In this document: one piece after another, positions 35,404 to 44,023 of the stretch
How positions within the stretch are numbered: the first letter of the stretch is position 1
How the letters are laid out: the number at the start of each line of letters is the position of its first letter
Source: Sedimentibacter hydroxybenzoicus DSM 7310
GTDB lineage: Bacteria > Bacillota > Clostridia > Tissierellales > Sedimentibacteraceae
Length of the DNA: 64,000 bases
NCBI RefSeq assembly: GCF_013403245.1
Contig: NZ_JACBNQ010000012.1
Span: 1 to 64,000, forward strand
Reading direction: 5' to 3'
Program-made: the position numbers and the translations under genes
Notes under the pieces: model-generated
What the model saw: the letters and a program-made list of their open reading frames with translations, nothing else
Database searches by the model: none
Told to the model about the DNA's origin: nothing

Positions 35404-36696
35404 TTAACCGCTGAATGTTTTTAAAAATTCCGGCAGCCAAAGTGTAAGTTGAGGAAACATAATAATTACTATCAGCCCGAATATGAAAGTAATAATAAAC
35501 GGTAAAGCATTTACTGCTATCCTGTTTACAGGTACCCCTGATATTCCAGAGGCAACGAAAAGATTCATTGCAACCGGTGGTGTTACAAACCCTATTGCTA
35601 AATCAATTGTCATGATAATACCAAAATGAATGGGATTCCATCCTAACGGTATCAAAACCTGCACCAATATTGGAGCAAGTATAAGTATAGCTGCAGCAAC
35701 ATCCATTATCATTCCAACAAATAATAAGAATACAGCAACTATAGACATTACAACATATTTATTTGTGGATACCATTGCAATGGCGTTAGCAATTTGTGTA
35801 GGAACCTGCATGAAAGAAAAGGCTGTTCCTAATGCGGTTGCAGTTGCCGCAGTAATAATTACTGCTCCTACCAAAATACCGTTATCTACAAAAACTTTGG
35901 ACAAATCTTTCCATTTTAGTTCCTTGTATACAAATATTCCCACAAATAATCCATATACTACACTTACGACAGCAGCTTCCGTAGGTGTAAAAGCACCTCC
36001 GTATATACCGCCTAATATGATTACAGGAACCAACATAGCCCATTTGGCATCCCAAAGTGCATTAAAAAACTTCTTAAAGCTGAATTTTTCTCCAGTTCCG
36101 AAATATCCCCGTTTCTTACTTGTAATATGTGAAACTATCATCAGTAATCCGCCAATTATACATCCGGGGATAACTCCTCCCACAAATAATTCTCCAATAG
36201 ATGTCCCTGTTGATACTCCATACAAAACAAAAGGTATACTTGGAGGTATAATTACGCCTAATCCTCCTGAAACCGCGGAAACTCCCGCAGCATAATCTAT
36301 GGAATACCTTTCCTTAACCATCATAGGTATCATGATTCCACCTATAGCCGCAACCGTAGCCGGAGCTGATCCTGATATTGCTCCAAAGAACAAACAGGTG
36401 ATAACAGTAACTTTTGCAAGTCCGCCTGTGCCGCCTCCGACTATTGTATTAGCAACAGCAACCAATCTTCTTGATAATCCCCCTGTTTCCATTATAGAAC
36501 CGGTAAGCATAAAAAACGGTACTGCCAGCAAAGGAAAGTTCATTAAACTTGTTACCATCGTTTGACCAAGATATGAATAAGATGTAAATGGATTAATTAA
36601 CAATACTCCAATAATTGACAACCCGATGGAAACTCCAATAGGTACACCGATGCATAAAAAAGCAAAGAATCCTATTAATAATAATATCGCTAACAT
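35404..36696 (-). CDS. dctM: TRAP transporter large membrane subunit (DctM)
   Basis: A 430-residue subunit with about twelve membrane helices. The start MLAILLLIGFFAFLCIGVPI continues GVSIGLS; conserved family segments are PLLAVPFFMLTGSIMETGGL, FFGAISGSAPATVAAIGGIM and VIIPPSIPFVLYGVSTGTSI. It carries out sodium-driven transport together with DctQ and the binding protein DctP. GGAGGG precedes ATG 36696. It lies 39 bp after dctQ. Confidence 0.93.
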   Translation of the reverse strand: MLAILLLIGFFAFLCIGVPIGVSIGLSIIGVLLINPFTSYSYLGQTMVTSLMNFPLLAVPFFMLTGSIMETGGLSRRLVAVANTIVGGGTGGLAKVTVITCLFFGAISGSAPATVAAIGGIMIPMMVKERYSIDYAAGVSAVSGGLGVIIPPSIPFVLYGVSTGTSIGELFVGGVIPGCIIGGLLMIVSHITSKKRGYFGTGEKFSFKKFFNALWDAKWAMLVPVIILGGIYGGAFTPTEAAVVSVVYGLFVGIFVYKELKWKDLSKVFVDNGILVGAVIITAATATALGTAFSFMQVPTQIANAIAMVSTNKYVVMSIVAVFLLFVGMIMDVAAAILILAPILVQVLIPLGWNPIHFGIIMTIDLAIGFVTPPVAMNLFVASGISGVPVNRIAVNALPFIITFIFGLIVIIMFPQLTLWLPEFLKTFSG

Positions 36697-36735
36697 TTTT
36701 ACCCTCCTACTTAATTTTAAGATGTCTCACCGATG

Positions 36736-37230
36736 TCATTTTAATTCTTTGTTCATATCATTTATTTCCTTAATTGATTTGATAATATTTTGAATCAACC
36801 TGATTATCATTAATAAAAAGGCAACAGGTACACCAAGATACGGAATCCATTTAGGTGTATGCAATACTGCACTTACAGCTCCCCTCTGTCCCACATCAAT
36901 CGTAAGCTTAGTAACATAAAACATAATAAATGCTGCAAAAATGAAAAACAGAATATCAGATAAAATATCAAATACCTTTTTCCACTTTTTATTTAAATAT
37001 GTTGTAATTATCTCCATTTTCAGATGGGAATTATTTTTAATTGCAAGGCTTGCTCCAAAATAACATAACCATACTAACCCATATAATGATATTTCTTCAG
37101 TCCATGCTAACGGAAGGTGCAGCAAAAACCGAAAAACAATTGATAAAAACAGTAAAATCGTCATAGCTGATGTAATAATAATTATTATATATTTTTCAAT
37201 ATTGTCATCTAACCATTTTAAGACCTTCAT
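36736..37230 (-). CDS. dctQ: TRAP transporter small membrane subunit (DctQ)
   Basis: A 164-residue protein with four membrane helices and the family motif RFLLHLPLAWTEEISLYGLV (the helix pair with W-x-E-E). It assembles with DctM. The start is uncertain: ATG 37230 gives MKVLKWLDDNIEKYI, the usual N-terminus of the family. A TTG at 37254 would add eight residues, but it lies inside the hairpin at 37250-37290 and has no good ribosome-binding site. Confidence 0.85.
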   Translation of the reverse strand: MKVLKWLDDNIEKYIIIIITSAMTILLFLSIVFRFLLHLPLAWTEEISLYGLVWLCYFGASLAIKNNSHLKMEIITTYLNKKWKKVFDILSDILFFIFAAFIMFYVTKLTIDVGQRGAVSAVLHTPKWIPYLGVPVAFLLMIIRLIQNIIKSIKEINDMNKELK

Positions 37231-37249
37231 ACTTTTATCAGCAACCTCA

Positions 37250-37290
37250 TGCAAGGATACATCATCACAATTTTACGACATATCCTTGCA
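37250..37290 (-). other. Intercistronic hairpin between dctP and dctQ
   Basis: TGCAAGGATA and TATCCTTGCA form a perfect 10-bp stem with a 21-nt loop, just after dctP. Such hairpins after binding-protein genes often protect the upstream mRNA so that more binding protein than permease is made. No T run follows, so it is not a terminator. Confidence 0.55.
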
Positions 37291-37328
37291 GTTACCATAC
37301 CTCCTATTTTAGATTTATCAGCAGTACT

Positions 37329-38375
37329 TTAATTCCCTTCAATTTTCTTTATTTCATTAATAACCTTATTCATATAGTCCTCACCGACTATACCTGAAGC
37401 CATGTCTATAACCGGTGCCATCATATCGCGCAATTCAAGCATTGTTTTTTCGCTTACTTCATTTACTGTGGTTCCATCATCTTTAATTTTCTGCAAAGCT
37501 TCATCATTTATTTTCTTGCATATTTCTCGTTCTTTTTCAATTGCAATAGCTGCTGATTCATCAATCGCTTTTTTAACTTCATCAGATTGAGAGTTATAAA
37601 GGTCTGCACTCATGTGCATACCTAAAAATCCATAAACATGATTCGTCAATGAGAGATATTTCTGTACTTCATGGAATTTAGAGTCATAAATTGTTCCAAG
37701 CGGATTTTCTTGCCCGTCAATTGTCCCCTGCTGCAACCCTGTAAATACTTCGCTATACGGCATTGTAGTCGGAACCGCTCCAAAGATCTCAAATGCTTTC
37801 AAATGTAAATTATTGCTTAGTGTTCTGATTTTTAACCCTTTAAAATCTGCAGATTCTTTAATAGGGCGAACATTATTGGTTATAACACGATATCCGAAAT
37901 CCCACACGCCTAAAAGTTTTACTTTAGTGTCTTCTTCATATTTTGCAGCCATCTCTTTTCCAACCTCGCTATCAACCAAAGCCAATGCAGTATCTCGGTT
38001 TAATAACAAATACGGAACATCCAACGGAATAAACGCTTTTGAATACTCTACGACATTGCCTAATGCTATATCCGAAAAGTGTATAATTTTGTTTTGCATC
38101 CCGCCTATTGTCTGGTCAGGACTCGTTCCTAACTGTCCGTTATAGTAAAGCTGGACTTCTACCTGATCACCTACTCTGCTTTCCAATTCCTCTTTGAAAA
38201 TTTTGAAGCCTTGAGAAACCGGATGAGTTTCGCTTCCCATAAGAGATACTTTCCATATCTGTTTTTCCACTGATTTTACGGGTTCGCCTGTTTTAGATGC
38301 CGAACCGGAACTGCATCCTGCCAGTGAAACAACAACAAACACTAAAACTAATAATAAACTTAAGCCCTTTTTCAT
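37329..38375 (-). CDS. dctP: TRAP transporter substrate-binding lipoprotein (DctP)
   Basis: A 348-residue exported binding protein. The signal peptide ends in the lipobox SLAGCSSGS (Cys about 21), so it is membrane-anchored. It shows the DctP-type fold, including WDFGYRVITNNVRPIKESAD followed by FKGLKIRTLSN, whose Arg normally pairs with the carboxylate of the ligand, and LQQGTIDGQENPLGTI. This implies an organic-acid ligand. AAGGAAGTAAAGTT precedes ATG 38375. Confidence 0.93.
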   Translation of the reverse strand: MKKGLSLLLVLVFVVVSLAGCSSGSASKTGEPVKSVEKQIWKVSLMGSETHPVSQGFKIFKEELESRVGDQVEVQLYYNGQLGTSPDQTIGGMQNKIIHFSDIALGNVVEYSKAFIPLDVPYLLLNRDTALALVDSEVGKEMAAKYEEDTKVKLLGVWDFGYRVITNNVRPIKESADFKGLKIRTLSNNLHLKAFEIFGAVPTTMPYSEVFTGLQQGTIDGQENPLGTIYDSKFHEVQKYLSLTNHVYGFLGMHMSADLYNSQSDEVKKAIDESAAIAIEKEREICKKINDEALQKIKDDGTTVNEVSEKTMLELRDMMAPVIDMASGIVGEDYMNKVINEIKKIEGN

Positions 38376-38405
38376 AACTTTACTTCCTTTCTAATATTTT
38401 TAATA

Positions 38406-38615
38406 TTATTTTTCTTTATGTACAGTTATTGCTACATCAGGACATACCATATAGCATAAAGCGCAACCTATACAGGGAGAACCTTCTTTAAATTCAACGT
38501 AATCATATCCACCATCATTTGTACGGCCGGATAAACCCAAGCATTCTTTCGGGCAAACACTGATACATCTTAAACATCCTTTGCAATAATTTTTATCAAC
38601 TACCGAATATGACAC
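38406..38615 (-). CDS. Ferredoxin-type delta subunit of the 2-oxoacid oxidoreductase
   Basis: A 69-residue protein with two 4Fe-4S motifs: CKGCLRCISVCP and CIGCALCYMVCP. It starts at GTG 38615 with GGAGGTGATA upstream. The small 2x[4Fe-4S] subunit passes electrons from the catalytic subunits to free ferredoxin. It follows the gamma subunit gene by 18 bp, so the four subunits (alpha, beta, gamma, delta) are all in the operon but split into two blocks by the acyl-phosphate genes. Confidence 0.92.
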   Translation of the reverse strand: MSYSVVDKNYCKGCLRCISVCPKECLGLSGRTNDGGYDYVEFKEGSPCIGCALCYMVCPDVAITVHKEK

Positions 38616-38633
38616 TCTATCACCTCCATAACA

Positions 38634-39185
38634 CTATTTAGCTATCTCATATCCTTCGGACATTGCTTTTAAGTTTATATCAAGTGCTTCAGGCTTAGAT
38701 TTAAACTTATTCTTGATACTCTCCTTCATAAGATCAATACTGATTGATGTACAGTACTTTGCATATGCGCCCAAGACTACCATATTTGCACATTGTACAA
38801 AGCCGATTTCCAACGCTATATCTGTTGCGGGAACCTTGACTATTTTTAAATTTTTTAACTTCTCCTCAGCTTCTCCCGATATTTTTACCAGGCTTGTGTT
38901 CACAACAATCATTTTGCTTTTGTCCAACTTGTCCAAGAATTTATCGAAGGATGCCTGATTCATTATCACTGCATGCGTAGGCCTTGTAAACATAGGACTC
39001 AGAATCTTTCCATCTGAAATAACAACCTGACAGTTACACGTACCGCCACGCATTTCCGGTCCGTACGAAGGCATCCATGATGCATTTAAGTTGTTTTCTA
39101 TACAGGCTTCGGCAAATATTTTTCCGGCCGCAAGAATTCCTTGTCCTCCAAAACCTGCAAATAAAATTTTTTCTTTTATTGCCAT
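38634..39185 (-). CDS. 2-oxoacid:ferredoxin oxidoreductase gamma subunit
   Basis: A 183-residue subunit with the POR gamma signature FAGFGGQGILAAGKIFAEAC at the N-terminus and SYGPEMRGGTCNCQVVIS. It contacts coenzyme A and completes the active complex. The closest types are the four-subunit 2-oxoisovalerate (VOR) and 2-oxoglutarate (KOR) enzymes. GGGAGAAGAAAC precedes the ATG. Confidence 0.92.
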   Translation of the reverse strand: MAIKEKILFAGFGGQGILAAGKIFAEACIENNLNASWMPSYGPEMRGGTCNCQVVISDGKILSPMFTRPTHAVIMNQASFDKFLDKLDKSKMIVVNTSLVKISGEAEEKLKNLKIVKVPATDIALEIGFVQCANMVVLGAYAKYCTSISIDLMKESIKNKFKSKPEALDINLKAMSEGYEIAK

Positions 39186-39210
39186 GTTTCTTCTCCCTTC
39201 CTTATCAATA

Positions 39211-40281
39211 TCAATATACCTTTATTTTTTCTTCCCCGTTCAACGCTCTGACAGCTCCCTGGGCAAGGGCCTCCATTTCATATTCACCCGGGAATATAAA
39301 AACAGGGGCAATGAAATCGAGATGTCTTGATAATTCGTTCACAATGTATTCGCTGTTTGCAATAGCACCCGTTATACCTATGGCATCTGCATCCCAATTT
39401 ATTATCGTACAGTATGCGGCCACTTCCTTAGCGATTGCGTAAATCATAGAATCAAGAACATCTTTCACTTCCGCATCATCTATGCTTTTCTCTTCAATGG
39501 CAATTACATCATTTGTACCTAAATACGATACTAATCCGCTTTTTTTGGAGAATTCCTTTTTCCAATCCCCGGCTGTTTTTATTTCACTGAATTTTTGCAT
39601 TGAACTTAATAATTCATCCGCGGGCAATCTGCCGCATCTTTCAGGAGAAAATGGTCCGTCGCCTCCCGAACCGAATGTATTATCCACACACCGCCCTTTT
39701 AAGTGAGCCGTGACCGAAATTCCGCTTCCCAGATGAGCTGTAACCATATTAATATCTTCAACTCTTTTACCTAATTTTTCAGCGATAAAACGTGCAACGG
39801 CCTTTTCGTTTAAAGCATGAAAAGCACTGTTCCTCTTAATCGGAGCAAATCCTGAAATTCTTGAAACCTCATGAAACTCATCTATAAGCGGAGGATCGAT
39901 TACAAACGATGGTTTGCCGTGTTTATTCGCAAAAAGTATTGCCAGCTGGCATCCTAAGTTTGAAGGATGGTCCGAATACTTTCCCGTTTTACAGTCGTCT
40001 ATCATTTGTTCACTGATGGAAAATACACCGCCTTCCATTGGCCGCAAAGCACCTCCGCGTCCCACAAAAGCGTCAATTTCCGCCATATCAATTCCTTCCG
40101 ACTCAACCGTTTTTTTAATAAGCTCATACCTGTAATTAAGCTGATCCTGAATTTTACCCATAGCCTCAAGCTCTTCATTTGAATGCTTAATATTTTTTGA
40201 AAATTCAGCTTCATTGTCATTGAAAACGGCAATTCTTGTAGAAGTAGATCCGGGATTAATGCAAAGCAATCTATAACCCAT
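39211..40281 (-). CDS. buk: Butyrate kinase (branched or short-chain acyl kinase)
   Basis: A 356-residue ASKHA kinase that makes ATP and a carboxylic acid from an acyl phosphate. It has the phosphate-1 motif LLCINPGSTSTRIAVF, the phosphate-2 motif VTAHLGSGISVTAHLKGRCV, the adenosine-type motif GITGAIANSEY and FGSGGDGPFSPERCGRLP. Length and motifs agree with Buk. ATG 40281 has GGGGGAG five bases upstream and overlaps the end of the preceding gene by 11 bases. The real acyl group follows from the 2-oxoacid oxidised in the pathway and need not be butyryl. Confidence 0.92.
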   Translation of the reverse strand: MGYRLLCINPGSTSTRIAVFNDNEAEFSKNIKHSNEELEAMGKIQDQLNYRYELIKKTVESEGIDMAEIDAFVGRGGALRPMEGGVFSISEQMIDDCKTGKYSDHPSNLGCQLAILFANKHGKPSFVIDPPLIDEFHEVSRISGFAPIKRNSAFHALNEKAVARFIAEKLGKRVEDINMVTAHLGSGISVTAHLKGRCVDNTFGSGGDGPFSPERCGRLPADELLSSMQKFSEIKTAGDWKKEFSKKSGLVSYLGTNDVIAIEEKSIDDAEVKDVLDSMIYAIAKEVAAYCTIINWDADAIGITGAIANSEYIVNELSRHLDFIAPVFIFPGEYEMEALAQGAVRALNGEEKIKVY

Positions 40282-41317
40282 TATTTTCTCCCCCAATACT
40301 CATGATTTTATTTGGAGTTGATTCCGCAATACCTGCAGCATTCAGCAGGTACTCCGACATATCCGGCTCAAAGCATTCTACCTCGGCAATCTTCTGTATT
40401 CTCGGAAGAAGCGAATTAATTATAAGCTTGCTTCGTATTCCTTTACCTGTCAGAATAATTAAATCGATTTTTCCCTTAAGACACATGGCACCGCTTCCTA
40501 TCCACTTTGCGGTTTGGTATGCAACAGCATCAGCAATCAGCACGGCATATTGATTTCCTGATTCCGCCAACACATCTATCTCTTCAGGCTCATCTGTTCC
40601 AATATATCCTTTAACTCCCGATTCATACCTTAAATCGTCCCGTAAATTGTTGATGTCGTGCTTCTCCGTATAGATTGCAAGCTGTGCTACGGGAACATCT
40701 CCGGATGATTTAAAACCCATGGGACCCTCAAGGCCGATAGCATCATTAACATCTATACATACTCCGCACATATGTGCTCCAACCGAAACTTCATCATCAA
40801 TATCAGCTACGATAATATTTAAGCTTTCAGGCGACTTTCCTAATTTTTTAGAAGCAAAGTATATTGCGGCCTGATGCCTGCAGGAATTATATCTGCTGAA
40901 TTTTTTAACCTGTGAGTGACCGGTAATCCTGTTAAGTTTAAACAATCCGTCAGATGACATGGAATCGCACATGAGAGCAGCAGCCGATAATAATCTTGCA
41001 ATTTCCAGACAAATTAATGCAACCTCATTATTTGCGTGAACTCCCCACATTTGCTCCCGTAACTCTCTTTCGGCAACGGCATCAATAAGATACACGCCTT
41101 GCTTCAAAGGTCGGACTATACCTCCGGGACAGATTATATATTTAATATTTGCACCCTGTATTTCTTCCGACAGCTCTCTTGCTGCCTGAAACGCTGTTTG
41201 TTCAATCTTACCCTTTTCAAAACGGTGCTTTTTTGATACGGTTTTATTTCCCGACAGCCAACAAATGTTTAACATACCTTCTTTCAAATACAAAGCAACA
41301 TTAATATTATTTTTCAT
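40271..41317 (-). CDS. Degenerate butyrate kinase paralogue
   Basis: A 348-residue protein with the overall Buk layout but missing key motifs. The phosphate-1 motif NPGSTSTR is replaced by ALYLKEGMLNICWLSG, and AHLGSGISV by ADIDDEVSVGAHMCGVCIDV. Still recognisable are GGIVRPLKQGVYLIDAVAE, NSCRHQAAIYFASKKLGKSP, GLEGPMGFKSSGDVP and LIILTGKGIRSKL. It is probably catalytically dead or has changed activity. It lies directly between ptb and the intact buk, overlapping the latter by 11 bases, so it may form a heteromeric complex with Buk. That function is inferred. Confidence 0.8.
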   Translation of the reverse strand: MKNNINVALYLKEGMLNICWLSGNKTVSKKHRFEKGKIEQTAFQAARELSEEIQGANIKYIICPGGIVRPLKQGVYLIDAVAERELREQMWGVHANNEVALICLEIARLLSAAALMCDSMSSDGLFKLNRITGHSQVKKFSRYNSCRHQAAIYFASKKLGKSPESLNIIVADIDDEVSVGAHMCGVCIDVNDAIGLEGPMGFKSSGDVPVAQLAIYTEKHDINNLRDDLRYESGVKGYIGTDEPEEIDVLAESGNQYAVLIADAVAYQTAKWIGSGAMCLKGKIDLIILTGKGIRSKLIINSLLPRIQKIAEVECFEPDMSEYLLNAAGIAESTPNKIMSIGGENNGL

Positions 41318-41327
41318 ACATCCACCT

Positions 41328-42254
41328 TTATTGCATTGCTTCCGACTGACTTACCAATGCCGAAAGTACAATTGAAAAATATTTTGTATCATGATCGTCT
41401 CCCCGGGACGTTAAAATAAGCGGTACCTTTGCACCCATTCCTACGCCTGCAACTCGTACATCATTACTCAGATACATCAATCCTTTAATCAAGATATTTC
41501 CTGCTTCAAGATCGGGAACTATAAGGACATTTGCATCTCCCTGTATTTTACCTTTGAAATTTTTTGTTTCTGCAGCATGTACGCTTACGGCAATATCCAT
41601 TGAAATTGGTCCTTCAACGATTGCTCCGCCCTTTATCTGACCCCTTTCACTCATCTTAGAAAGAAGTGCAGCTTCAGTCGTAGCAGGCATTGCTTCAATT
41701 TGTACTTTTTCATGTGCACACAACACGGCTACCTTCGGAACCTCTACGCCGACAGCCTTTGCAACCTGAGTGCAGCATTCTATTATACCGATTTTAGCAT
41801 CCACATCCGGAGCAATGTTCGTACCAACATCCGCCAAAACTATCAATTTATTCTGAGCTTCCAGAAGCACAACGGAGCAGAGGCGGTTATTCGTCTTTAG
41901 CCCTTTGTCCTTATTAAGCACTGCTCTTAAGAAATCACTAGTTTCTACCAGGCCTTTCATAAGGAGATGGGCCTTTCCCTCTTGTATAAGCTCAACAGCT
42001 ATTGCCGCAGCTTCGACAGGCTCCTTGACATCTATCACTTGGTAATTTTCCGGATTAATATCATTTTTCCTGCATATTTCGTTTATCAAATTTAAATCGC
42101 CCACCAGTACCGCATCTATTATTTTCTTTTGGCGGGCATATTCTATAGCTAGCATTGCCTCTTCACTTTGTGCCGCAGCAACTGCAACCGTTTGCTTAGA
42201 CCCCCTGAGAACCAGTTTTTCCAAGCTATCGAATGAATTAAGATTATTAGTCAA
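41328..42254 (-). CDS. ptb: Phosphate acyl(butyryl)transferase
   Basis: A 308-residue member of the PTA/PTB family, which turns acyl-CoA and phosphate into acyl phosphate and CoA. It has AHLLMKGLVETSDFLRAVLN, the family core, then LADVGTNIAPDVDAKIGIIE and NVLIVPDLEAGNILIKGLMY. The start is TTG 42254, with AGGAGG eight bases upstream. It is ten bases before the Buk-like gene. Together with Buk it conserves the thioester energy as ATP. Confidence 0.92.
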   Translation of the reverse strand: MTNNLNSFDSLEKLVLRGSKQTVAVAAAQSEEAMLAIEYARQKKIIDAVLVGDLNLINEICRKNDINPENYQVIDVKEPVEAAAIAVELIQEGKAHLLMKGLVETSDFLRAVLNKDKGLKTNNRLCSVVLLEAQNKLIVLADVGTNIAPDVDAKIGIIECCTQVAKAVGVEVPKVAVLCAHEKVQIEAMPATTEAALLSKMSERGQIKGGAIVEGPISMDIAVSVHAAETKNFKGKIQGDANVLIVPDLEAGNILIKGLMYLSNDVRVAGVGMGAKVPLILTSRGDDHDTKYFSIVLSALVSQSEAMQ

Positions 42255-42266
42255 AGCTTATCCTCC

Positions 42267-43262
42267 TCAATCCAAAAATTGTACTTTTTCTTTTATTGCC
42301 GGATTTCCGATTGCTTCAGGACACTTTCCTGTAAGAACGTCTGCCACTCCCTGAGCAACCTTTTGTCTAAGCCTTACAAGTGCTTCATTTGTTGCGGCTC
42401 CTATATGGCCTGTGGTTATTACATTGTTTAATTTAAATATCTCATCCTCAGGGTCAGGCGGCTCAAATTCAAGAACATCTAAGCCTGCGGCAGCTATAAC
42501 TCCCTGATTAAGAGCATCACACAAAGCCTTTTGATTAATGAGTGCACCTCTTCCGGTGTTGATCAATATTGCATCCTTTTTCATCATCTTAAGCTGCTCT
42601 GCATCTATCATATGATGTGTTGAAGCCATAAGCGGAACATGCAGAGATACATAGTCAGAATTCTTTAAAAGGTATTCCAAATCAACTGACTCAACATTTA
42701 AATCCTTACAGAAATCAAGGTTTATATATGGATCATACGCTATTACCTTCACCTGCAGCGGTTGAACAAGAGGAACAACCTCACGGGCAATCGCTCCGAA
42801 GCCTATCAGTCCGAATGTTTTCCCTTTTGTACTTCGGGCTCCCGCAGAAGCCTTAAGTGCACTTTTCCATTCTCCCGATTTAACAATTTCGTTAGCGGGG
42901 ATTATTCTTCTTTCACATGCGAGCATCAATGTTAGAGCAAGAGTTGCAACCTCCTCCTGACAATAAACAGGTACGTATGTAACTACAATTCCCGCTTCTG
43001 TCGCTGCCTCTGCATCAACATTATCAATTCCGACACCATACCTGCCAATAACCTTACATTTTTTTAATTTTGATATTGCTTCTCTAGTAATTTTAGCACC
43101 GACGGTTATTATTGCATCCGCATCTGCTGCAACCTTTTCTATTTCTTCCGGTGTGACACAATTATATTGTTCAACGGTAGCACCTATAGCTTCCAAGATA
43201 TCCGTTTCATAATGAGTCAACGGAAGAAGTTTATCTACCGAAACTACTTTAAATTTTCCCAT
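42267..43262 (-). CDS. D-isomer-specific 2-hydroxyacid dehydrogenase
   Basis: A 331-residue SerA/D-lactate-type dehydrogenase. The NAD-binding motif is TFGLIGFGAIAREVVPLVQP. Catalytic residues are Arg in VGRYGVGIDN or NTGRGALI, Glu in EFEPPDPEDE and His in TTGHIGAATNEA. It lacks the C-terminal ACT domain of many SerA proteins. Lying between the oxidoreductase and ptb genes, it most likely makes the 2-oxoacid from a 2-hydroxyacid, or works in the reverse direction as an electron sink. Substrate unknown. Confidence 0.88.
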   Translation of the reverse strand: MGKFKVVSVDKLLPLTHYETDILEAIGATVEQYNCVTPEEIEKVAADADAIITVGAKITREAISKLKKCKVIGRYGVGIDNVDAEAATEAGIVVTYVPVYCQEEVATLALTLMLACERRIIPANEIVKSGEWKSALKASAGARSTKGKTFGLIGFGAIAREVVPLVQPLQVKVIAYDPYINLDFCKDLNVESVDLEYLLKNSDYVSLHVPLMASTHHMIDAEQLKMMKKDAILINTGRGALINQKALCDALNQGVIAAAGLDVLEFEPPDPEDEIFKLNNVITTGHIGAATNEALVRLRQKVAQGVADVLTGKCPEAIGNPAIKEKVQFLD

Positions 43263-43276
43263 TACATCGTTCTCCT

Positions 43277-44023
43277 TTATTCAGAAATTGTGTCTTTAAA
43301 CACAACAGGTTTATAAAATTCAAGGATTTCGTCAGTGATTCTCTTATATGCATCGTTCGGAGAAAGATTCCATCCAATCGGACAAGGACTTACTATTTCA
43401 ACGAGCGAGAATCCCTTTCCGTCTATTTGATTCTGAAAAGCTTTTTTTATAGCCTTCTTTGCAGCACTTATATTTTTTGCAGAATCAACAGAAACACGCT
43501 CAACGTAGCACGCTCCGTCACATTGGGCAATCATCTCAGACATACGTATCGGCAATCCGTGATAAGAAGGATCTCGTCCGTCAATACAAGTAGATGCCTT
43601 TTGACCTATTAATGTTGTAGGAGCCATCTGACCGCCTGTCATGCCATAGATTCCATTATTTATAAATAATGATGTAAGATTCTCTCCCCGGGTAGCAGCA
43701 TGTATAATCTCAGCCGTTCCAATTGCAGCCAAGTCTCCGTCACCCTGATATGAAAAAACAATTTTGTCAGGCCGTACACGTTTAATTCCTGTAGCTGTAG
43801 CCGGAGCCCGCCCGTGCAGCGGAAAGGCAAAATCAATATTGTAAAAATCATAGAGCATTCCTCCGCATCCAACATATGAAACACCTATTGTGTTTCCTGC
43901 TATACCCAATTCGTCTATAACTTCCGCTAACAGTCTGTTGCAAACACCATGACCGCAGCCGGGGCAATACGTAAACTGTTTTTCATTTAAACTAATAGGT
44001 CTTCCATAAACCTTGTTGGCCAT
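43277..44023 (-). CDS. 2-oxoacid:ferredoxin oxidoreductase beta (TPP-binding) subunit
   Basis: A 248-residue subunit. TPP and magnesium are bound at YQGDGDLAAIG ... FINNGIYGMTGGQMAPT, the GDGxxxxIG...NN pattern. The N-terminal FTYCPGCGHGVCNRLLAEVI is typical of beta subunits of the VOR/KOR group. ATG 44023 has GGAGGGAG upstream and overlaps the end of the alpha gene by 32 bases, indicating coupled translation. Confidence 0.93.
   Translation of the reverse strand: MANKVYGRPISLNEKQFTYCPGCGHGVCNRLLAEVIDELGIAGNTIGVSYVGCGGMLYDFYNIDFAFPLHGRAPATATGIKRVRPDKIVFSYQGDGDLAAIGTAEIIHAATRGENLTSLFINNGIYGMTGGQMAPTTLIGQKASTCIDGRDPSYHGLPIRMSEMIAQCDGACYVERVSVDSAKNISAAKKAIKKAFQNQIDGKGFSLVEIVSPCPIGWNLSPNDAYKRITDEILEFYKPVVFKDTISE

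Noticed and set aside
35630-36295. 221-codon frame opposite dctM
   Set aside because: It is antisense to a standard DctM gene and its Thr/Pro/Ile-rich translation has no recognisable motif.
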